A stretch of 64,000 nt of DNA, from positions 248,001-312,000 of the forward strand of contig JACRDD010000019.1 of the NCBI GenBank assembly GCA_016218685.1. Reading direction: 5' to 3'. The notes under the pieces are model-generated. The model had not been told where the DNA came from. It made no database searches and saw nothing but the letters and a program-made list of their open reading frames with translations. Shown piece by piece: positions 16,702 to 26,130 of this stretch (position 1 is its first letter; each line of letters starts with the position of its first letter). The translations under genes were made by a program, and so were the position numbers. The DNA is from Desulfobacterales bacterium. Its GTDB lineage: Bacteria; Desulfobacterota; Desulfobacteria; Desulfobacterales; Desulfosarcinaceae.

Positions 16702-18078
16702 TCAATGCAGCAGCGTGCCGATAAAGCACCACGAAAAGTCGTCCGATTCGGGCGTGACGGTCTCGGTGCCGGTGACATAGTCCGAATCGGCGGCCTCATT
16801 GTAGGCCCGGATGCGGTATTCGTAGCTATCGCCGCCGATGGCGGTGCGGTCGGTGAATTCGGTGGCATTTTCGTCGGCCTCGCCGACCTCCGCATAAGCC
16901 TCCTCTTCGGTATCCGATGCGCGGACCTGGCGCCGTTCGATCTTGAAACCGGCTTCATCGTCGCTGTTGTCGCTCCAGGAGAGCGCGACATCATCGTCGG
17001 CGGCGGCCACGGTCAGGTTGGTGGGCCGCGCCGGCGGGGTGCCGCCGATGAAGGTACCCAGGGCAAAGGCGCCCTCGATGGTATGGGTGGCGTCCTGGGC
17101 GATCAACTCGACGGTGGCGGTGGAATTGGTGGTGTTCAATTCGATGAGGCCGATGGGATCGACCCCTGCCTGGTTAATGACATACGCAAAGTCACCATTT
17201 TTGGGCGCCGCCACGCCGTGGGGCATAATCCCCACATTGGGAAGCGTTCCCCTGGCGCTGTTATCGCTGGTGCGGATCAACGTGAGCGAGTTGGCGGTGT
17301 TGCTGCTGTTGCTCACAAAGGCATATTGGCCTTTGGCACCCACGGCCACGCCCCAGGGACCACGGCCGGCCGGGATGGTATCGACGATGGTATCGTCCTC
17401 GGTCCGGATCACCGTCACGCTACCGGTCAAGCCGCTGTTGTAGTTGGCTACGTAGATGAATTTGCCGTCCGGAGTGGCGGCTACGCCCACGGGATTGGCC
17501 CCCACGGCGTTGATGGTTTCGACGACGAATTCGGCGCCGTCCTGGATGAGCACCGACACGGTGCCGGCGTTGTAGTTGCTCACGTAAACCTTGATGCGCG
17601 ATTCGCTTGCCTGGTGGATGGCGGCCACGCCGAAGGGACCGTCGCCCACCGTCACGGTATCGGTAATCGTGATCGTATCGACATTGATGACCGAAACCGT
17701 ATCGTCCCCCGTGTTGGCCACAAAGGCGTAATCCCCCTCGGGATCGATGGCCACGCCGCGCGGTTCGTTGCCCACCTCGGCTGTTTCGGGGGAGGCGTCG
17801 CCGTCGAATTCGGCATTGGTGAGGGCGGTCACGGCATCCTCATCCAGGCAGGTGATGACCACGAATCTGCCGTCGGGCGCCACCGCCGCGCCATAAGGCG
17901 AGCAAGGCTCATCGTCGAAAGCCACCGAGTCGTAGGTCTGCTCGCTGGTATTCACGCGCACCACGGAGTTGTCGGCGTAACTGGGAATATATGCATAGGT
18001 CACGGCCCAGGCCGTACCCAAACCGCATAGCACCGCCCCTAAGGCACAGAGCATGATCGCCGCAGCATATCGCTTCAT
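16702..18078 (-). CDS. Secreted YVTN-type beta-propeller protein with C-terminal fibronectin III domain
   Basis: A 458-residue exported protein. A signal peptide ends near residue 25 (LGTAWA). Residues about 30-340 hold repeated propeller blades with the YVTN pattern: PDGRFVVITC, PEGDYAFVANTGDDTVSVIN, PDGKFIYVANYN and AKGQYAFVSNSSNT. The last hundred residues form a fibronectin type III domain starting at PARPTNLTVAAAD. The end is WCFIGTLLH. ATG 18078 has GAGGGA at the right distance; longer forms spoil the signal peptide. Such proteins usually bind or present ligands at the cell surface; no enzyme residues are evident. It is transcribed leftward towards a terminator shared with the poly-Ser hydrolase. 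Confidence 0.82.
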   Translation of the reverse strand: MKRYAAAIMLCALGAVLCGLGTAWAVTYAYIPSYADNSVVRVNTSEQTYDSVAFDDEPCSPYGAAVAPDGRFVVITCLDEDAVTALTNAEFDGDASPETAEVGNEPRGVAIDPEGDYAFVANTGDDTVSVINVDTITITDTVTVGDGPFGVAAIHQASESRIKVYVSNYNAGTVSVLIQDGAEFVVETINAVGANPVGVAATPDGKFIYVANYNSGLTGSVTVIRTEDDTIVDTIPAGRGPWGVAVGAKGQYAFVSNSSNTANSLTLIRTSDNSARGTLPNVGIMPHGVAAPKNGDFAYVINQAGVDPIGLIELNTTNSTATVELIAQDATHTIEGAFALGTFIGGTPPARPTNLTVAAADDDVALSWSDNSDDEAGFKIERRQVRASDTEEEAYAEVGEADENATEFTDRTAIGGDSYEYRIRAYNEAADSDYVTGTETVTPESDDFSWCFIGTLLH

Positions 18079-18202
18079 GAAGATTCCCTCGATTCCATTT
18101 TCTGTTCCGGCAAGTTTAAGATCTTCGGCGGCCGCCGAAGGCATGGGTCGCACCAGTTGGGATACGACGCTGCGTATGATTTAGCCTATCTTAGAAACGC
18201 GA

Positions 18203-19285
18203 TCAAGCCGCTTGACCTTCTGCCAACTGATCCATCAGTGCCGGCAGGGCTTTGTGCACGGCCTTGTGCAGGGCAAACCGGCTCAATTCCCGGGGCCGCA
18301 CCCAACTGCAGGCGGCCGGGCCATTGCGCCGAATCCGGCCGCCCGCGTAATGGCACAGGCAAAGCGTCAGACGCAGCTTGAAGTGGGTATAGGCGTGGCG
18401 CACCGTGACGATCTGGATGGGGGTCGCCACCGTCAACCCCACGGTCTGCCGGATCTTTTCCATGCAGGCCGTGGCCATATCGGCAGAGTCCTCAACCGGC
18501 CCGCAGGGAAATTCCCATAACCCGGCCAGCAAGCCGCTCTCCGGCCGCCGGGTCAGGAGCAGACGGCCCTCCTTGACCACTGCACCGGCCACCCAGTGCT
18601 GGGTTTTCACGCTTCGGCGCTCGGCCCGCCGGGGGTATCGATCGGTCAGCCGATTTTTGAAACTGATACAGTAGCGGGCGAGCGGGCATTGGTCGCAACG
18701 CGGCGCCTTGGGCGTGCAGATCAGGGCCCCCAGCTCCATCATGGCCTGGTTGTGCCGCCCGGGGTTGTGGGCATCCATCAGCGCGTCGGCCTGGGCTTGA
18801 TAGATTTTGTGGCCGGCCGCGGCGTTCACCGGCGTATCCAGGCACAACAGGCGCGCCAGGACGCGTTTGACGTTGCCGTCCACCACGGCATAGGGCCGGC
18901 CGAAGGCAATGCTCAGGACGGCGGCGGCGATATAATCCCCCACCCCCGGCAGTTGTCGTATCCGCTCCCAATCCGAGGGCAGACAGCCGCCCCAGTCAGC
19001 GACCACCGTTTGGGCCGCCCGGTGCAGATGGCGCGCCCGGGAGTAATACCCCAAACCTTCCCACAACTTGAGAATGGACTGCTCGTCGGCCCGGGCCAGC
19101 GTGCCCACATCGGGAAAGCGCCGCATAAACCGATGGAAGTAAGGTTCGGCGGTCTTGACCTGGGTCTGCTGCAGCATCACCTCGGAGATCCAGATGGCGT
19201 ATGGGTTCGCGGTTCGGCGCCAGGGCAGGTCGCGCTTGTGGGTGTCGTACCAGGCGCCCAGGGCCCGGCGGATGGCGGGTTGCAT
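18203..19285 (-). CDS. mutY: A/G-specific adenine DNA glycosylase MutY
   Basis: A 360-residue protein, the normal MutY length. It removes adenine mispaired with 8-oxoguanine. Visible are the catalytic glutamate E35 in SEVMLQQTQV, the helix-hairpin-helix LPGVGDYIAAAVLS, catalytic D136 in VVDGNVKRVLAR, the 4Fe-4S cysteines C190-x6-C197-x2-C200-x5-C206, and a NUDIX-like C-terminal domain (LLAGLWEFPCG, HAYTHFKLRL) that reads 8-oxoG. ATG 19285 is chosen because AGGA lies at good distance and the helix starts right after; an ATG at 19342 is possible. The gene is divergent from the HEAT/receiver gene. Confidence 0.95.
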   Translation of the reverse strand: MQPAIRRALGAWYDTHKRDLPWRRTANPYAIWISEVMLQQTQVKTAEPYFHRFMRRFPDVGTLARADEQSILKLWEGLGYYSRARHLHRAAQTVVADWGGCLPSDWERIRQLPGVGDYIAAAVLSIAFGRPYAVVDGNVKRVLARLLCLDTPVNAAAGHKIYQAQADALMDAHNPGRHNQAMMELGALICTPKAPRCDQCPLARYCISFKNRLTDRYPRRAERRSVKTQHWVAGAVVKEGRLLLTRRPESGLLAGLWEFPCGPVEDSADMATACMEKIRQTVGLTVATPIQIVTVRHAYTHFKLRLTLCLCHYAGGRIRRNGPAACSWVRPRELSRFALHKAVHKALPALMDQLAEGQAA

Positions 19286-19423
19286 GGCGTCCTGCTCTAT
19301 CACAGCACCGCAAGCTTGACCATACCTCTTATTCTTAGGCATTCTGCTCAAGGCTTGAGCGCTCCCCGCCGATAGAAGTGTATTGACGAGTGCCGCCGGA
19401 AATCCACACATCCAGGAGCCCCC

Positions 19424-21055
19424 ATGACCGACATCAATCCCCAGCATTTCATCGACGAACTGCGTTTCGATATCAAAACCAACGACCAGATCAAAGCCCG
19501 CCTGGTGATGGCCCATCTGGGGGAAATGGACAGCCAGACCCAGCGCATGGCCTTGCTCGAGCTGAGCCGGGCGCCGGATACCTTCGCCTTTCCGCTGCTC
19601 GTAACGGTGCTGGCCGGGGCGCTGGAGTCGGACCAGGAGCCGACGGCGGTCAAGGAGTTGCTCTTTTCCAAGGCCCTGGACAACCCCACGATGCTCGCCC
19701 AGATGCTGATCCGGGAGGTCAAACCCAACCATCGCCTGGTGCTGGCCGAGGTGGCCGGCGAGATCAAGCTGGACGAGGCGACCCCGATTCTGTTGAGTAT
19801 TCTCAGCGAAGAGCGCGACGAAAAGATGCTGCGGGGGGCCATTAAGGCCCTGGGCATGATCGGCAATCCTTCGGCCACCACGCCCATTTCCGAATTTTTA
19901 TATTCCGGCAGCGTGGAGCTGATCATCGCCGCCATCCAGGCCATGGGCATGCTGGGAACGCCCACCGCCATTCAGCGCCTGGCCGAAAAACTGGGCAGCG
20001 ATGCCGACCTGGACTACATGATCCTGGATGTCTTCGCCCTCTCTCAGGAGCCTGAAGCCCTGGAGCGGCTCAACGCCACGCTCTCGGCCCAGCACGCCCA
20101 CCTGCGCAATGCCGGCAAGCAACGCCTCACCGACATCGGCCGCAAGGCCGTGCCGGTTTTGATCAACAACCTGCGCTACGATGACCCGGATCTGCTGATC
20201 CACAGCCTCAACGTGCTGGGGGCCATCGGCGACGAGTCGGCCATTACCCCCATCCGCAAGCTGATGCACAACGACCCCAAGGACGCCAATGTGCGTTTCG
20301 CCGCTTATGAAGCCTTGGGCCAGTTGCCCACCGCCAAGGGGGCTTTTGCCCTGTCCCAGGGGCTCAACGATCCGGTGGACAACGTGCGCGCGGCGGCGGC
20401 CGGCGCCATCGACCGCAACTACAACACCGTCCTGGCCGCGGGGATCAAGAACATGATTCGCGACGAGGACCCGGCCGAACGGCGCATCAGCCGAACGATC
20501 ATGGATGCGGTCTGCGACACTATTTTTCTGGATGTGATCCAGGAGGAGAGCTTCCGGGAGTTTGCCCTGGAATATCTGTGCCGCCAGGCCCACGGCGATG
20601 TGCGCGCGCACTTCGCGGCCCTGCTCAAGACCCATGGCCAGGCCGAACTGGCCACGGCTATCGCGAGCAGCACTTGTACCGAACGCAGCAATGTCTTGAA
20701 GGTGTTCGCGGTGGACGACTCCAAGATGATCCTGAATATCTACCGCAGCATATTACATAATATGGGCTGCGAACCGGTGCTCTTCGAGTTCCCGGCCGAA
20801 GCCATCAAACGCGTCGCCACCGATAAACCCGACTTGATCTTCACCGACCTGAACATGCCCGACATCAGCGGCGTGGAGTTGACCCGGACTGTGCGCCAGC
20901 ACTACCCCAAGGAAACGCTGCCGATCATCATGGTCACCACCCAGAACGAATGCCAGGACAACGATGCCGCCCTGAAGGCCGGCGTCAATGCCATCCTCAA
21001 CAAGCCCTTCAACGAACAGATGCTGCGGGCGGCCATGGAGGCGCACCTGAAGTAG
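19424..21055 (+). CDS. HEAT-repeat protein with C-terminal receiver domain
   Basis: A 543-residue soluble protein. Residues about 1-410 are repeated helical pairs of the HEAT/PBS-lyase type (for example AIKALGMIGNPSATTPI, AIQAMGMLGTPTAIQRL, SLNVLGAIGDESAITPI, AYEALGQLPTAKGAFAL), each some 35 residues long. A complete response-regulator receiver domain follows (about 425-543) with the acidic pair in FAVDDSKM, phospho-acceptor D475 in FTDLNMPD and the lysine in LNKPFNEQ. There is no DNA-binding domain, so the output is probably protein-protein binding through the HEAT scaffold, controlled by phosphorylation. No kinase gene is adjacent. The receiver resembles the CheY/PilG type. Confidence 0.85.
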   Translation: MTDINPQHFIDELRFDIKTNDQIKARLVMAHLGEMDSQTQRMALLELSRAPDTFAFPLLVTVLAGALESDQEPTAVKELLFSKALDNPTMLAQMLIREVKPNHRLVLAEVAGEIKLDEATPILLSILSEERDEKMLRGAIKALGMIGNPSATTPISEFLYSGSVELIIAAIQAMGMLGTPTAIQRLAEKLGSDADLDYMILDVFALSQEPEALERLNATLSAQHAHLRNAGKQRLTDIGRKAVPVLINNLRYDDPDLLIHSLNVLGAIGDESAITPIRKLMHNDPKDANVRFAAYEALGQLPTAKGAFALSQGLNDPVDNVRAAAAGAIDRNYNTVLAAGIKNMIRDEDPAERRISRTIMDAVCDTIFLDVIQEESFREFALEYLCRQAHGDVRAHFAALLKTHGQAELATAIASSTCTERSNVLKVFAVDDSKMILNIYRSILHNMGCEPVLFEFPAEAIKRVATDKPDLIFTDLNMPDISGVELTRTVRQHYPKETLPIIMVTTQNECQDNDAALKAGVNAILNKPFNEQMLRAAMEAHLK

Positions 21056-21059
21056 GCGC

Positions 21060-21869
21060 TTAGCTTTTGCACCCTTCCAGGGCCTTGATCAGCCCCTGCA
21101 TATGCGCTTTTTCCGCCTGGGCCAAATGGAGGAAGGCCGAGCGTTCGGTTTCTGTGCCGAATTGGTCGGACAGGGTGCGGTACAGATCGAAGGCTGCATA
21201 CTCGATCTGCAGCGCCATCTCCATGAACCGTAAGCAGGCCTGATCCTGGACGGCGGCGGCCTTTTCCAAGGCCGTGTTCAGGGGCAGGCCGCCCTCCAGC
21301 ACCTCGCCGCCGAGTTGGTCGTAGAGGGCCTCGAAGGCCGGTGCGTCGGCCTGGAGTTTGCTCCAGAAGCCGTGGACTACCTTGGCATGGGCCACTTCGG
21401 CCCGGGCCAGGATCGCAAAGGTCTGGGCCCAACTCTGGCCGGTGAACTGCCGGCTGACATGTTCGTAAAAACGCTGGGCGCCTTTCTCCAGGTTCATGGC
21501 CGTATGCAGCATATCCACCGTCGACTGACCGGCGAAGAGATTGACCCGGGGCACGTCGCTGACGCGGCCGCCATCCCAGGCCAGCATGCCGCCGGTGAGA
21601 TTGTAAATGGTCGGGTGCCGTTCTTCTTCCGCCACCATGGCTGCCGCGGCCATGGAACGGCCACCGCTGTGGCAGTAGAAGATCAACTCTTTATCGGCCG
21701 GCAGACGATCCATGGACTTCACCAGCTCCGGCAGCGGCAGCAGCAGCGCGCCGGGGATGTGGCCCCGGCGATACTCTTCGGGCTGACGGACATCCACCAC
21801 CAGGTACGCCTGCTCGTGATGGCTCTGGGTAAACTGCCGCAACTGCTCCGGACTCATGGGTTTCAGCAT
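21060..21869 (-). CDS. Rhodanese domain fused to ferritin-like (rubrerythrin-type) domain
   Basis: A 269-residue protein. Residues 5-105 are a rhodanese domain with active-site cysteine C66 in FYCHSGGRS. Residues about 120-265 are a four-helix ferritin-like domain with carboxylate/His pairs spread over the helices (NLEKGAQRFYEHVS, ARAEVAHAKVVHGFW, ALQIEYAAFDLYR, AQAEKAHMQGLIKAL), as in rubrerythrin-like di-iron proteins. Sulfur transfer or oxidative-stress detoxification is plausible. ATG 21869 has GAGGAGG upstream. It is last in a leftward run with the YyaL, SagB and nitroreductase genes, and its stop lies 5 bases from the end of the convergent HEAT/receiver gene. Confidence 0.85.
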   Translation of the reverse strand: MLKPMSPEQLRQFTQSHHEQAYLVVDVRQPEEYRRGHIPGALLLPLPELVKSMDRLPADKELIFYCHSGGRSMAAAAMVAEEERHPTIYNLTGGMLAWDGGRVSDVPRVNLFAGQSTVDMLHTAMNLEKGAQRFYEHVSRQFTGQSWAQTFAILARAEVAHAKVVHGFWSKLQADAPAFEALYDQLGGEVLEGGLPLNTALEKAAAVQDQACLRFMEMALQIEYAAFDLYRTLSDQFGTETERSAFLHLAQAEKAHMQGLIKALEGCKS

Positions 21870-21900
21870 CTTTTTCTTCGCTCCTCCTCTTCTTGAAATA

Positions 21901-23733
21901 CTATGCGTTGCCGTCCAAGGACAGTAGATACCCGTTGAGGGTATGGATGTAGGCCGAGGGCTGACGCCGCACCGAACCGCCAAAGGCCTGGATCAGCAGC
22001 CGGGCCTGGTCGCGCCAGCGCGCTTCGCCGGTGAGCCGCTCCAGAGAGATCAGATTGTTCAAGGCCACGGCGTTGGCCGAAGGGATGGCGCCGTCATAGA
22101 TCTCCTTGGGCCGCATGGGCAGCGGCTCGTGATCCGCGGCTGTCAGGAAGTAGCCGCCCCGGGCCGGGTCCCAGAACAGCCGGGTCATTTCGGCCTGCAA
22201 GCGGCCGGCCCGTTCCAGCCAGCGGCGGTCGCCGTCCGCGCGGAACAAGGCGATCAGACCCATCGCCAGAAAGGCGTAATCGTTGGCCGTGGCGCTGATG
22301 GCCGTCTGGCCGTCGCGGAAACGGTGGCGCAAGCGGCCCTCTTGGTCCGGCATGCTTTCCAGAATAAAGAAGGCGGCTTTGCGGGCCGCCGCCAGATATT
22401 GCTTTTCATCCAGCACGCGGGCCCCCTCGGCCAGGGCCGCGATCATCAAGCCGTTCCAGTCGGTGAGGATCTTGTCGTCCTTGAGGGGCGGCACGCGCCG
22501 GGCTCGGGTTTTGAAGAGCTGCTCCCGCAGTCGCCCCCACTCCCGGGCCAGGACTTCCGGAGAGCGCTTCAATTCCTGGGCCCATTCGGACCAGGGGCGC
22601 GTCAGATGCAAGATGTTCTTCCCGGTTTTATGGCGTGTGGCTTCTTCCACAAAATTGCCTTCGGCCGCCAGATTGAAGATGCGGGTCCAAGGCAGGTCGC
22701 CGCCACTTTTCTTCAGCAGCGCTTCGAATTCTGCGAGGGACCAAAGGTAGTATTTGCCCTCTTCGCCCTCGCTGTCAGCATCCTCGGCCGTGTAGAATCC
22801 GCCTTGGGGATCGGTCATGTCGCGCAGCACATAGGCGCAGATCTCCCGGGCGGTCTGGGCGAAGAGCGGCGTGCCGGTGACGGCAAAGGCCTCCAAATAG
22901 GCCAGGGCCAGCAGGGCCTGGTCGTAGAGCATCTTCTCGAAGTGCGGCAGCAGCCATTGCCGGTCGGTGGCATAGCGGTGAAAGCCGAAACCGACATGGT
23001 CCCACAAGCCGCTCAGGCGCATGGCTTCCAGCGTGCGGGTGGCCATGGCGGTGGCCTTGGGGTCTTTGGCCCGCGCGCCGAAGCCGAGCAGTAAATTCAA
23101 TCGGTGCGCCATGGGGAATTTGGGCGCGCCGTCGAAGCCGGCGAAGGTGTCGTCATACCGCCGGGCAATATCGGCCACGGCTTTTTCCACCACCGCCAGG
23201 GCGGGTTGGGCCGACGGGTCGGGTTCGAACTGGAAAGCGTCGGCCAGGCTTTCGGCCAGGGCATCGGCCGATTCGCGCACCTTCTGGCCGTCCCGGGACC
23301 ACAAGGCGTCGATCTTCGCGCACAACTCCATGACCCCCAGGCGCCCTAACCGGCTGCTTTTGGGAAGATAGGTGCCGGCAAAGAAGGGCTTCTTGTCGGC
23401 GGTCATCAGGATGGTCAAAGGCCAGCCCCCGCCGCCGGTCACCATCTGGCAGACCGCCATGTAGACGGCGTCGATGTCCGGCCGTTCTTCGCGATCCACC
23501 TTGATGCACACGAAGGCCTCGTTGAGGGCCGCCGCCGCTTCGGCGTCCTCGAAGGACTCGCGCTCCATCACATGGCACCAGTGGCAGGTGGCATAGCCCA
23601 CGGAGAGAAAAATCGGTTTGTCGACCCGCCGGGCCTCGGCGAATGCCGCTGGCCCCCAAGGGTACCAATTCACGGGATTATGGGCATGCTGCAACAGATA
23701 AGGGCTCTTTTCATCGATCAAGCGATTGGCCAC
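21901..23733 (-). CDS. YyaL/DUF255 thioredoxin-domain protein
   Basis: A 610-residue protein of the YyaL (spermatogenesis-associated protein 20) family. The N-terminal 160 residues form a thioredoxin-like domain with the CxxC pair C50/C53 in [10 protein letters not shown]. The remainder is an (alpha/alpha)6-barrel of the glycoside hydrolase/N-acylglucosamine epimerase shape ([58 protein letters not shown], as separate motifs). Length is a little below the usual 650-700. GTG 23733 has GGAGGTG at six bases. The catalytic activity of the family is not established. It lies in a redox-flavoured run of genes. Confidence 0.88.
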   Translation of the reverse strand: MANRLIDEKSPYLLQHAHNPVNWYPWGPAAFAEARRVDKPIFLSVGYATCHWCHVMERESFEDAEAAAALNEAFVCIKVDREERPDIDAVYMAVCQMVTGGGGWPLTILMTADKKPFFAGTYLPKSSRLGRLGVMELCAKIDALWSRDGQKVRESADALAESLADAFQFEPDPSAQPALAVVEKAVADIARRYDDTFAGFDGAPKFPMAHRLNLLLGFGARAKDPKATAMATRTLEAMRLSGLWDHVGFGFHRYATDRQWLLPHFEKMLYDQALLALAYLEAFAVTGTPLFAQTAREICAYVLRDMTDPQGGFYTAEDADSEGEEGKYYLWSLAEFEALLKKSGGDLPWTRIFNLAAEGNFVEEATRHKTGKNILHLTRPWSEWAQELKRSPEVLAREWGRLREQLFKTRARRVPPLKDDKILTDWNGLMIAALAEGARVLDEKQYLAAARKAAFFILESMPDQEGRLRHRFRDGQTAISATANDYAFLAMGLIALFRADGDRRWLERAGRLQAEMTRLFWDPARGGYFLTAADHEPLPMRPKEIYDGAIPSANAVALNNLISLERLTGEARWRDQARLLIQAFGGSVRRQPSAYIHTLNGYLLSLDGNA

Positions 23734-23833
23734 GGGACACCTCCCTGCGCCGTCGGTTCATTGTCCATTCTTCGGGCTGAGCGAATAATATGAACCGGAA
23801 ATGCAGTTGGCAAAACCGATCGAAGAATAATTT

Positions 23834-25447
23834 CTATCGATGCAGATGGTGATAGGCGGGCAGGGTTTGCAGGCGGCGGTCCTCCAGGGGGTGCCCGATG
23901 GTGAAGTGGTAGAGGCTTTGCAAGTGCTCGGGATCAATGCCCAGCAAGTGGTTGACCGGTTCGTCGAAAAAGCAGCCGATGCCCGTACCGCGCAGGCCAT
24001 GGGCTTCGGCTTCCAGATAGAGCAGTTGACCGACCAGGCCGCACTCCCAGTGCAGATGGCGGTAGAGGAATGGCCGCGCCCCCACCAGGGCTGCCAGCGG
24101 CGCCAGCATGGCCAGGGCAAAGGCGCCGTCGCCGGCGATCTCCTGATGGCAACTCAGGGTCATGGCGTCGTGGGTGCAGTCGCCAGCCTGGAGCAACCAG
24201 AGGGGAAAACCGGGGCGCACCGCCGCCCAGGCAAACTCCGAACGGCACAAAGGTCGATAATCGTCGGCTCCTTTGCCCGACCGGCAGAAGAAGTAAAGGC
24301 CGGGCGCTATCCCCCGCACGCGATGCACGAAGAGCAGCAAATCCACCGCCGGCTTGAAGATACGCGCCGTAAAGGGCGGCACCCCGGCCCGGGGCCGGGT
24401 GCGGTCGAGCAGGGCCAGAAACACATCGGCATCGATGCTTCGATCGGGATCGAAGGCCTGGGCGCTGCGGCGTTGGCGGATCACGGCCGCGGCCCGGAGC
24501 CCTGGGGGCGGCGGATAGCTCACCGCATCGGCCGACAGGCGGCACGCCAAGGCCGGCGTGGTCGGTTTGCGCGCCGCCGCATCGGCCTCCGGGATGATCG
24601 ACCAATCTACGACCTGTGGGCTCAGGCGGTTGGGCCGGCCTTGGATGGAAAGGTGGACAAAGGGGCGCACCAACTCCTCGGGCAGCACCTGGGGGGCGGA
24701 CTCGCCGGCCGCCGGGCCGACCCAGGCAATGAGGTCGGGGACTTCTTCTTCCAAAGGGTGCCAGGCCGTGCGATCCAAGCCCAGCAAGGCGGAAATTTGG
24801 TTGTCTCCGGCGCCGCTGATGCAACGATATTGCCAACCGTGGAGGCGCGCGGCCAGCGCAAGGGCCGCCACCACGTGACCGGTATCGAGGTTGCAGTAGC
24901 GATAGGCCCGCTCACCGTACTTCCACGCTTCGCGCCAGAAGATGGTGCTCAAGGCCACCAGGCAGCCCTGGCCGCCCAGATGGGCCGATAGCGGAAACCA
25001 GACCTCGGACGGCACCAGGGCGCGTCGGCACAGGGCATGGAAATAGGGCGCGTAGTGATAGACACCACCGGCCAGCCCCTCAATGGCCGGCAGGATCAGG
25101 TGACATTCGCTGGGGTGCAGGTTACCCGACGAGGGGTGGATCCGCAGCGCCCAGCGTTCGCCGCCGGCCTGTTTCCAGGCCGACAGGCCCATGGAGAGGG
25201 CCAGGAAACTGCCCAGGGTGGCGATGCTGAAAGGTTGGGCCGGCGGTCCATCGTTTGCATAGAGGTCGGCATAAGGCAGGTCCGGATCGACACTGGGCAG
25301 AGGTAAGGATATAGGCTCGGCCCCTTCGTAAATCCGGAAAGGGTTGGGCTGGTTGGCCCAATCCATATGGCCCGCCGAGCGCGCATAGCGCCGGAAGTGG
25401 TGCCGCGTGGCCGCGTGGTAGGCCAGGATCGTCTCCGCCCCGGTCAT
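23834..25447 (-). CDS. SagB/ThcOx-type tandem nitroreductase-fold protein
   Basis: A 537-residue protein with two nitroreductase-like halves. The first half holds RIHPSSGNLHPSECHLIL and GGVYHYAPYFHALC near residues 100-140; the second starts around RQRRSAQAFDPDRSIDADVFLALLDRTRP and ends in GLVGQLLYLEAEAHGLRGTGIGCFFDEPVN (read as separate motifs), both standard for the SagB/ThcOx family. SagB enzymes are FMN-dependent azoline oxidases in peptide natural-product clusters, but no YcaO cyclodehydratase or precursor peptide is nearby, so a different oxidoreduction is likely here. ATG 25447 has GGAGGGGG upstream. It follows a simple nitroreductase gene after 23 bases. Confidence 0.85.
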   Translation of the reverse strand: MTGAETILAYHAATRHHFRRYARSAGHMDWANQPNPFRIYEGAEPISLPLPSVDPDLPYADLYANDGPPAQPFSIATLGSFLALSMGLSAWKQAGGERWALRIHPSSGNLHPSECHLILPAIEGLAGGVYHYAPYFHALCRRALVPSEVWFPLSAHLGGQGCLVALSTIFWREAWKYGERAYRYCNLDTGHVVAALALAARLHGWQYRCISGAGDNQISALLGLDRTAWHPLEEEVPDLIAWVGPAAGESAPQVLPEELVRPFVHLSIQGRPNRLSPQVVDWSIIPEADAAARKPTTPALACRLSADAVSYPPPPGLRAAAVIRQRRSAQAFDPDRSIDADVFLALLDRTRPRAGVPPFTARIFKPAVDLLLFVHRVRGIAPGLYFFCRSGKGADDYRPLCRSEFAWAAVRPGFPLWLLQAGDCTHDAMTLSCHQEIAGDGAFALAMLAPLAALVGARPFLYRHLHWECGLVGQLLYLEAEAHGLRGTGIGCFFDEPVNHLLGIDPEHLQSLYHFTIGHPLEDRRLQTLPAYHHLHR

Positions 25448-25470
25448 GGGCACCCCCTCCATCTCCGCTG

Positions 25471-26016
25471 CTACCAGCGGTCGTAATGCACGAACTCGGC
25501 AATCTCCCGGCGCTTGGGCGCCGAGCTGCTCTTGGCCGGATAGCCCAGGGGGATCATGGTGACCAGCTCGTAGCCCGCCGGAATCTGCATGGCTTCGGCT
25601 GCCTTGTCGTGATCGAAGAGCCCTACCACCACCGTGGCCAGCCCCAGGCTGTGGGCCATGAGGCAGATGTTCTGGCCGGCGATGCCCAGATCATACATCA
25701 TCCATTCACCGAACTTGGTGGCCGGCATCTCTTTGTAAAAGCCGGACGACTTGGTCTTGGCGCACAGCACCAGCACCACCGGCGCCTGAACCATGGCGCT
25801 GTGGGCCGGATTGCCCTTGGGCGGAAGGCTGGCCTGGAGTTTTTCCTTGGCGGCCGGGTCCCTGACCACGATGACTTCCCAGCACTGGGTATTGGCCCAC
25901 GAGGGGGCCCATTTCACCGCTTCGAGCACTTTGTGCAGCATCTGCTCGGGCACCGGTCGATCTTGAAATTTACGAATGCTGCGTCGCGTTTGGATCAGGG
26001 TCATCAGGTCGGTCAT
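25471..26016 (-). CDS. Nitroreductase family FMN protein
   Basis: A 181-residue single-domain nitroreductase. The FMN-binding start TLIQTRRSIRKFQDRPVP and the following VKWAPSWANTQCWEVIVV are typical, as is the ending IPLGYPAKS. Such proteins reduce nitroaromatics, quinones or flavins with NAD(P)H. ATG 26016 has GGAGG eight bases upstream, which decides it over upstream starts. It opens the leftward run nitroreductase, SagB, YyaL, rhodanese-ferritin. Confidence 0.88.
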   Translation of the reverse strand: MTDLMTLIQTRRSIRKFQDRPVPEQMLHKVLEAVKWAPSWANTQCWEVIVVRDPAAKEKLQASLPPKGNPAHSAMVQAPVVLVLCAKTKSSGFYKEMPATKFGEWMMYDLGIAGQNICLMAHSLGLATVVVGLFDHDKAAEAMQIPAGYELVTMIPLGYPAKSSSAPKRREIAEFVHYDRW

Positions 26017-26130
26017 CGAAAAGCCTCCTTGAAGGTTGATAGGAATGTGTTTACCTACCAATCATCCATCTAACTTACAAGTCGATAGAGCGCTTAGAGT
26101 GCCGGCGGAAGTAATTTCATTCGCGGCAGA

